A DNA stretch of 15,248 nt from Bacteroidaceae bacterium. GTDB taxonomy: Bacteria > Bacteroidota > Bacteroidia > Bacteroidales > Bacteroidaceae. The stretch covers positions 1-15,248 of the forward strand of contig JAFZKR010000077.1 in the NCBI GenBank assembly GCA_017551845.1, written 5' to 3'. Below are positions 10,796-15,248 of the stretch, piece by piece. Made by a program: the position numbers and the translations under genes. The first letter of the stretch is position 1. Each line of letters opens with the position of its first letter. Under the pieces are notes generated by a model. The model saw nothing but the letters and a program-made list of their open reading frames with translations. It was not told where the DNA came from and made no database searches.

Positions 10796-13081
10796 ATGAA
10801 ATCCAGTATAATTGCGAGGTTCCGGTTATCAACCCTGTTTTTCATCACCACTGTTGTAATTTTGTTTTCCTGTGCTGATGAAAACAGGGAGATAGATATC
10901 CCTGACCAGGAAAATCCGATTGAAGAGAGCAATGACACCGTCAAGATTGATGTTTTTAATGCCGCTCTGGAGTTTCTTATGCCAGATACATTGCGTTTTT
11001 CGGAAGGTGATACTCTTAATATTCATTTTAGTACCATTCCGTGGAATCTTGCTGTTATGGACAGTGTTTCCGTGGAATTCATTGATACTGCCGGATTCTG
11101 TTATCCTTTCGTGTCGGTTTGGGGATATCACATGATGAAGGACAGTACTTGGACTGTGCAAGTCTTGTCATCGGATAGCATTGAGAGTGGGGATATGATA
11201 CGAATGGCTTTGAGCATGAAGGATACAACTCTTTTTTCCAAACCGATAGTTTTGGATATCATCAGGCATTATGTGCCAGTGATGCGCTCGGTTGAGATTC
11301 TGTCAGGTCTTGTGTCTGCCTACGAAAAGGATAGTGTGGCCAATGTTATCCTGCGAACAATGCCATGGGACCTATTGCTTCAGGATTCGGTCAGTATACA
11401 ACTTACCGACACATTGGGCAATTCTGATGAAAAATGCATAGTTGAGGGCGGCGAGATGCTTGCTGATAGTACATGGCTTCTTAAGGTTACACTTGCACGT
11501 TTGAGTAAAGCGACCGTTAAAGTAGCGGTTACATGCCCGGATACAACCATTCTGTCCAGTCCGGTAGAAATAAGGAAAATCACGTTCAAGATGAATAATA
11601 TCAAGATAGGCTCTGACTACGACATGAAGTATGATGCCGAGAACATGACCTATTATGTTGAGATGCCTTTAACTGATTTCAGTGACGTGAAACTCAGATT
11701 CAACTTTACAGGAGGTGACAGCATCACCGTGGGAAACAGTTCATACTTCAATGCGAAATATTATCATTTCAATCTGAATGAACCTATAAAGGCGACGCTG
11801 TGGAGTTATGGCCTCCACAAGGAGTATATTGTGAAAATAGTTTTTTTCAATACGAATCTGCCGGTAGTGACAATTAACACTCCTGACGGAAAGGCAATAA
11901 CCAGCAAGACAGTCTGGACGGATGGTGCTTTCATGAAGATAGTCTATCCTGACGGAACGCCCAATTATGAAGGTACACTGAGTATGCGTGGTCGAGGTAA
12001 CAACACATGGTCTTTCAATAAGAAGCCATATGCCTTAAAGCTTGATGAGAAAGCAGAGATTCTGGGTATGCCTGAACACAAGCGATGGATACTTCTGGCC
12101 AATTACAAGGATCGTACTCTGCTCCGTAACGATGCCGCATTCTGGCTATCTAAGCAGACAGATCTTCCTTACACCATACGTGGGCAGTATGTGGAGTTGG
12201 TTATGAATGGGAAGCATATGGGTAATTATTATCTGTGTGAGCAAGCCAAGATAAACAAAAATCGAATCAATATTGATGAGCCTGACCTTGAAAATCCCGA
12301 ATTAGGAGGTTTCTTTGCTGAAATGGAGTCATATTACGAATACTACAGCGACAAGAAGGAACTGGGTTTCTGGAGTAAGACATATAATCTTCCCTATATA
12401 CTGAAGGATCCGGACATTGACACCATATCTTCTTCTCATCCTGCTTACAAGTATTTCAAGAATTTTATAGAAAGTATGGAGAAGGTGCTGGACAATGAGG
12501 ACAGTGTCAAGCAACACGCTTATGAAAGGTATATTGATGTTGACAAAGCCATTGATTATGCCTTGGTAAATGAATTGGCCGGAAATCATGATTTCTATAA
12601 TACCTGGCCGAAAAACGGTCCTCACAGCTGTTTTCTTTATATTGACCGTGATGGCAGGCTTTGTTTCGGACCTGTATGGGATTTTGACTATCATACTTTC
12701 ATGCCGAGCCGCGCAAATCAGTGGGAAGCTCTAAGTATCAGTTCGAAAGTCAACCAGTGGGGCGGCTGGTGGGGGCAACAGAACCAGAGTAAATTCTACT
12801 ATTCTAGTTTGCTTAAGGATCCTGATTTCAAGAAACGTCTTGTCGAACGTTGGAATCTGCTTAAGGAGAAGTTCGCCGGACTACCTGACTATATTGACAA
12901 GATGGCTGATAGCATACGTGTTTCGGAAGAATGGAATTATAAGGTATGGGGTAAAATCCAGAACAGCAACGGTGATGAAAATGGTGATATCAACATGACT
13001 TTCCAGAAATCAGTAGATACCATGAAAGAGGGTTTTAATAAAAAATGGAAGTGGATTGATGATAATATCAGCAAGCTGTAA
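10796..13081 (+). CDS. CotH-kinase-family lipoprotein, probably surface exposed
   Basis: The 761-aa product starts with a lipoprotein signal peptide whose lipobox is LFSC (Cys26). CADENREID follows, an acidic run resembling the Bacteroidetes lipoprotein export signal, so display on the cell surface is likely. Two tandem repeats of about 105 residues come next (sharing PW-x-L and DSVS-x-x-x-x-DT), then a third beta-rich module, then the CotH domain (about 358-735). CotH marks are SMRGRGNNTW (R398-N403), FNKKPYALKLD (K409, K410, K415), the TLLRNDAAFWLSK region and GPVWDFDYH (W628, D629, D631), which resembles the metal-binding Asp motif of these atypical protein kinases. In Bacillus, CotH phosphorylates spore-coat proteins; targets in Bacteroidales are unknown. 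I choose ATG 10796 over ATG 10694 because of the signal peptide and promoter box. It ends at the bidirectional terminator. Confidence 0.92.
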   Translation: MKSSIIARFRLSTLFFITTVVILFSCADENREIDIPDQENPIEESNDTVKIDVFNAALEFLMPDTLRFSEGDTLNIHFSTIPWNLAVMDSVSVEFIDTAGFCYPFVSVWGYHMMKDSTWTVQVLSSDSIESGDMIRMALSMKDTTLFSKPIVLDIIRHYVPVMRSVEILSGLVSAYEKDSVANVILRTMPWDLLLQDSVSIQLTDTLGNSDEKCIVEGGEMLADSTWLLKVTLARLSKATVKVAVTCPDTTILSSPVEIRKITFKMNNIKIGSDYDMKYDAENMTYYVEMPLTDFSDVKLRFNFTGGDSITVGNSSYFNAKYYHFNLNEPIKATLWSYGLHKEYIVKIVFFNTNLPVVTINTPDGKAITSKTVWTDGAFMKIVYPDGTPNYEGTLSMRGRGNNTWSFNKKPYALKLDEKAEILGMPEHKRWILLANYKDRTLLRNDAAFWLSKQTDLPYTIRGQYVELVMNGKHMGNYYLCEQAKINKNRINIDEPDLENPELGGFFAEMESYYEYYSDKKELGFWSKTYNLPYILKDPDIDTISSSHPAYKYFKNFIESMEKVLDNEDSVKQHAYERYIDVDKAIDYALVNELAGNHDFYNTWPKNGPHSCFLYIDRDGRLCFGPVWDFDYHTFMPSRANQWEALSISSKVNQWGGWWGQQNQSKFYYSSLLKDPDFKKRLVERWNLLKEKFAGLPDYIDKMADSIRVSEEWNYKVWGKIQNSNGDENGDINMTFQKSVDTMKEGFNKKWKWIDDNISKL
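10952..11587 (+). repeat. Two tandem domain repeats inside the CotH lipoprotein
   Basis: Repeat 1 (10952-11269) and repeat 2 (11279-11587) encode about 103-106 residues each with shared order: S/V-E-x-L, TIPWNL versus TMPWDL, MDSVSVEFIDTAG versus QDSVSIQLTDTLG, MMKDSTWTVQV versus MLADSTWLLKV, and KDTTLFSKPI versus PDTTILSSPV. The match is at protein level; the DNA has diverged. They look like beta-sandwich modules. Confidence 0.75.
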
Positions 13082-13127
13082 TGATTGGATGGAATGAAAT
13101 GGACAAATACCAGAAAATCAGAGTAAA

Positions 13128-13159
13128 AAACGGAGAGAAAGGTAGATATCTCTCCGTTT
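13128..13159. terminator. Bidirectional intrinsic terminator between CotH and tRNA-Arg
   Basis: AAACGGAGAGA (13128-13138) is the exact complement of TCTCTCCGTTT (13149-13159), with a 10-nt loop. For the minus-strand tRNA transcript the hairpin is followed by a run of six U (13130-13125). For the CotH transcript it is followed by TTTCTT. It starts 46 bp after the CotH stop and ends 9 bp beyond the tRNA 3' end, so it can serve both converging genes. Confidence 0.8.
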
Positions 13160-13167
13160 CTTATATG

Positions 13168-13241
13168 TGACCCCGTTGGGACTCAAACCCAAGACCTGCA
13201 GAACCGGAATCTGACGCTCTATTCAACTGAGCTACGGGGCC
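13168..13241 (-). tRNA. tRNA-Arg (anticodon CCG)
   Basis: The minus strand folds into a 74-nt cloverleaf: acceptor GGCCCCG/CGGGGTC (one G-U pair), TA, D stem GCTC/GAGC with 9-nt loop AGTTGAATA, anticodon stem TCAGA/TCTGC with loop TTCCGGT (anticodon CCG, reads CGG), 5-nt variable loop AGGTC, T stem TTGGG/CCCAA with loop TTTGAGT, discriminator A. CCA is not encoded (the next bases are CAT). Odd points: D-loop position 19 is A rather than G and T-loop position 56 is U rather than C, so the usual G19-C56 tertiary pair would be A19-U56. Position 27-43 is a U-C mismatch. The other conserved positions (U8, A14, G18, U33, U54, U55, A58) are intact, so the gene is probably functional. Confidence 0.93.
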
Positions 13242-13250
13242 GATTTGGAT

Positions 13251-13259
13251 GCGAATTTA
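13251..13259 (-). promoter_or_regulatory. Possible -7 box (TAAATTCGC) for tRNA-Arg
   Basis: One mismatch from TAnnTTTGC, ending 9 bp upstream of the tRNA 5' end, which is the right distance for a transcript starting at or just before the mature tRNA. No clear -33 element is visible. Confidence 0.35.
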
Positions 13260-13281
13260 ATCATTTATTTCGGGAAATATT

Positions 13282-13312
13282 TTTGTGATGAATTATATTG
13301 ACTTATTTTTGC
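13282..13312 (+). promoter_or_regulatory. Promoter for the beta-barrel-like gene
   Basis: TTTG (13282-13285), an 18-nt spacer, and TATTTTTGC (13304-13312) form a good Bacteroidetes promoter. A second perfect TAnnTTTG overlaps the -33 element at 13278-13285. The predicted leader to ATG 13398 is about 80 nt and includes an 8-bp inverted repeat (13324-13331 with 13358-13365). Confidence 0.55.
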
Positions 13313-13397
13313 AATTAGATTAAAGTGAATTTTGAGATAACTGATTCTAAAAATGAGAATTCACTACTTGATTGTAACCTGATTGACTGATGTCGGA

Positions 13398-14264
13398 ATG
13401 AGAAGGCTGTTTTTTCTGTTTATTTTATTTCTATTTTCAATTACTCTTCATGCACAATACAATATGGAGGTGTTCCGCCATCTGTCTATAGATGTGGAGG
13501 CTGGGCTACATGGAATAGGGATTGAGGCTGCAGTACCTATTAGTCACCATTTGGTAATCAAGGGTGGTTATAACAGGGCTCCGGATATAGACTTTTTCAG
13601 GACAGATATATCCCTCAACACTTCATTCCTGAAGGAAGCCCAGGAGAAATATGAACTGGAAAGTGCAGCGGCTGGTGAGAATTATAGATTCAGCAACAGA
13701 TTTAACGATGAGAGCTTAGTTAATGCAGGAGTCCGTTTGGGACAGAATAATTATAAACTCATGCTGAACTGGTATCCTTTTGCCGGAGGTAAGTTTTATT
13801 TTGCCGGAGGCATATATTATTCCCAGTCCCATGAAAGAGAAGATTTACTCAAGGTTGAAGGTAATACGACCGAGGGTGACTGGGCTTCTCTTTTAGAACT
13901 ACGTGAGAAAACAGGTGAGGACTATGACATGTCGGTAAAGATAGATGACGAATATTATTATTTGCTTGAAGATCAATCCGGACGTGGCTTGTTAACCTCC
14001 AGTTTGAGAATAGATCCTCTTAAATACTATGCAGGGATGGGCTTAGGCCGATGTATACCGAATCGTTTCTTAGGTCTGCAGATAGAGGTCGGCGCCATGT
14101 TTTTCCGTAATACTGAAGTTTTTTGTCAGAACAGGTTTGTAGGTTCACTTAGTGAGGTGATTGACGGTTCATTAGGAGGTGATGTGAAAGATTTTGCTGA
14201 GTATTTGAATAAGTATCCGGTATATCCACAAATGACAATGAGACTTTGTTTCAGGCTTTTATAA
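13398..14264 (+). CDS. Secreted protein of unknown function, probable outer-membrane beta-barrel
   Basis: I do not recognise a named family. The 288-aa product has a clear signal peptide ending LFSITLHAQ and no lipobox. The mature part alternates hydrophobic and polar residues in strand-like runs: LSIDVEAGLHGIGIEAAVPI, HHLVIKGGYNRAP, NYKLMLNWYPFAGGKFYFAG, YYAGMGLGRC, LGLQIEVGAMFF, and a final MTMRLCFRLL. The layout (GIGIEAA strand pair, a central long polar loop, a L-x-W/Y-PF strand before FYFAGG) resembles small Bacteroidetes outer-membrane barrel proteins with roughly eight strands. A charged helix-like insert (about residues 67-95) and an acidic loop (about 155-200) would be extracellular or periplasmic. 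I start at ATG 13398; the in-frame TTG 13383 adds only five residues. It may be co-transcribed with the GH97 gene 34 nt downstream, although that gene has its own promoter-like element. Confidence 0.88.
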   Translation: MRRLFFLFILFLFSITLHAQYNMEVFRHLSIDVEAGLHGIGIEAAVPISHHLVIKGGYNRAPDIDFFRTDISLNTSFLKEAQEKYELESAAAGENYRFSNRFNDESLVNAGVRLGQNNYKLMLNWYPFAGGKFYFAGGIYYSQSHEREDLLKVEGNTTEGDWASLLELREKTGEDYDMSVKIDDEYYYLLEDQSGRGLLTSSLRIDPLKYYAGMGLGRCIPNRFLGLQIEVGAMFFRNTEVFCQNRFVGSLSEVIDGSLGGDVKDFAEYLNKYPVYPQMTMRLCFRLL

Positions 14265-14274
14265 TTAAATTTGC
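14245..14274 (+). promoter_or_regulatory. Promoter-like element for the GH97 gene
   Basis: TTTG (14245-14248), 17-nt spacer, and TAAATTTGC (14266-14274), a perfect TAnnTTTGC. The -33 part lies inside the 3' end of the preceding gene. The start of transcription would be near 14280, about 20 nt before ATG 14299. Confidence 0.5.
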
Positions 14275-14298
14275 TGTAAACGATTATAACCAAATAAT

Positions 14299-15248
14299 AT
14301 GAATATGCAAAAAAATTTTTTGATTACTCTGATGCTGGGTTTTATGGCCATGATCCCGGTGAATTCACAGAATGTGCTTAAGGATGTTAGCAGTCCAGAT
14401 GGCAAACTTGTGGTTAAATTCGATATAGAAGGAGTGGAGAATCCTTCTTATTCCGTTTTGTATAACGGAAAGGTGATGCTTGAGGATTCGCCTATAGGCA
14501 TTATGCTTGATATGGGTTCCAAACCCACTCTTGAGGGCCTGCCCCAGGGACGTGAGGCTGCAAACGGCGATTTTACCAAGAATCTTACAATAAGTTCTGT
14601 AAAGACTATAACCGCAAAGACTGAGTATGAGCTTGCAACCATCAAGCAGGCCAAGGTCAGTCATGATTATGTTCAGTGCGTGTTTACTCTTGCAAATCAG
14701 GCCCGCCAGGAGATTGAGTTTGAGTTCCGCATAAGCAATAATGATATTGCAATACGCTATAACATTCCAAAACCCCGCCAGCGTGCAAGCACCCGCGTGC
14801 TGTTTGAGAATACCGGTTTCCGTTTCCCCGATGGTACCACCACTTTCCTTACTCCGCAGAGTGACGCCATGATTGGGTGGCAGCGCAGCAAGCCCAGCTA
14901 TGAAGAGGGTTACTCAAATGACGGGCCTATGAACGTGCGCTCACAGTATGGTCACGGATATACATTCCCGGGCCTGTTCCATGTGGGCAGTAACGGTTGG
15001 GTTCTGCTCAGCGAGACCGGCGTAAGCAGCAGCTACTGCGGTTCACGCTTAGGTGACTGCAAGGATAATACCTATAAGATTGAGTTCCCCCTGCCCGATG
15101 AGAATACCGGCATTGGTACCGTTTGCCCTGCATTGCGTCTGCCGGGTTCTACACCTTGGCGCACAATCACGGTGGGTGCTGATCTTAAGCCTATTGTTGA
15201 GACTACCGTTATGTGGGATTATGTGGAGCCGCTCTTTGAGGCCCATCA
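14299..15248 (+). CDS. Glycoside hydrolase family 97 enzyme, N-terminal part (cut by right edge)
   Basis: The open frame runs from ATG 14299 to the window end without a stop (316 codons plus two bases), about half of a typical GH97 protein. It begins with a signal peptide (hydrophobic core FLITLMLGFMAMI, ending VNSQ), so the enzyme is exported. The visible part is the GH97 N-terminal beta-sandwich: SSPDGKLVVKFDI, LYNGKVMLEDSPIGIML, NNDIAIRYNIPK, GTTTFLTPQSD, WVLLSETGVSSSYCGSRL and PWRTITVGADLKPIVETTV, leading toward the TIM barrel. GH97 enzymes are alpha-glucosidases (SusB-like, inverting) or alpha-galactosidases (retaining); the residues that distinguish the two lie mostly beyond the edge. 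ATG 14305 is a second in-frame start two codons later. Many codons end in C or G compared with the preceding gene, suggesting high expression or a different history. Confidence 0.9.
   Translation, partial: MNMQKNFLITLMLGFMAMIPVNSQNVLKDVSSPDGKLVVKFDIEGVENPSYSVLYNGKVMLEDSPIGIMLDMGSKPTLEGLPQGREAANGDFTKNLTISSVKTITAKTEYELATIKQAKVSHDYVQCVFTLANQARQEIEFEFRISNNDIAIRYNIPKPRQRASTRVLFENTGFRFPDGTTTFLTPQSDAMIGWQRSKPSYEEGYSNDGPMNVRSQYGHGYTFPGLFHVGSNGWVLLSETGVSSSYCGSRLGDCKDNTYKIEFPLPDENTGIGTVCPALRLPGSTPWRTITVGADLKPIVETTVMWDYVEPLFEAH

Overview
The window looks like chromosomal DNA from a Bacteroidales bacterium (Bacteroides/Prevotella-like). Four things point there: the protein families (periplasmic GH2 beta-galactosidase, GH97 glycosidase, AsnA-type asparagine synthetase, Bacteroidetes-type LptD-like protein, CotH-type lipoprotein with an acidic residue run after the lipobox cysteine); five perfect TAnnTTTG promoter boxes, the -7 element typical of Bacteroidetes; weak or absent Shine-Dalgarno sequences; and a tRNA gene without an encoded CCA. 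No genus can be named from sequence alone.

Layout from left to right. (1) 1-265, minus: 5' part of a membrane protein gene resembling DUF6057, running off the left edge. It is divergent from a GH2 beta-galactosidase gene (411-3602, plus), and the short gap holds a perfect 14-bp palindrome. (2) The beta-galactosidase stop codon overlaps the ATG of a small HD-domain phosphohydrolase-like gene (3599-4153). (3) 4243-8818, plus: a compact housekeeping run of an LptD-like outer-membrane protein, asnA and ung, probably one transcript from a promoter near 4214. (4) 8843-10600, minus: a Na+/phosphate cotransporter of the NptA/PhoU-fusion type, convergent with ung and divergent from (5) 10796-13081, plus: a CotH-kinase-like lipoprotein with two tandem N-terminal repeats. 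(6) A bidirectional terminator (13128-13159) and tRNA-Arg(CCG) on the minus strand (13168-13241). (7) 13398-14264, plus: a secreted, probably outer-membrane beta-barrel protein of unknown function. (8) 14299-end, plus: the N-terminal half of a GH97 glycosidase, which has its own promoter-like element.

The genes are mostly ordinary: envelope biogenesis (LptD-like), nitrogen/amino-acid metabolism (AsnA), DNA repair (Ung), ion transport (Na/Pi) and carbohydrate hydrolysis (GH2, GH97). The window contains no SusC/SusD pair, mobile element, CRISPR array or recognisable defence system, and I do not claim a new multi-gene system. The most distinctive signal is in the tRNA-Arg: the near-universal tertiary pair G19-C56 appears replaced by A19-U56, a paired change that preserves Watson-Crick geometry. 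Other points worth checking are the divergent-promoter palindrome, the Gln/Gly/Pro-rich insertion in the beta-galactosidase, the non-ATG start of the LptD-like gene, and the duplicated N-terminal module of the CotH lipoprotein.
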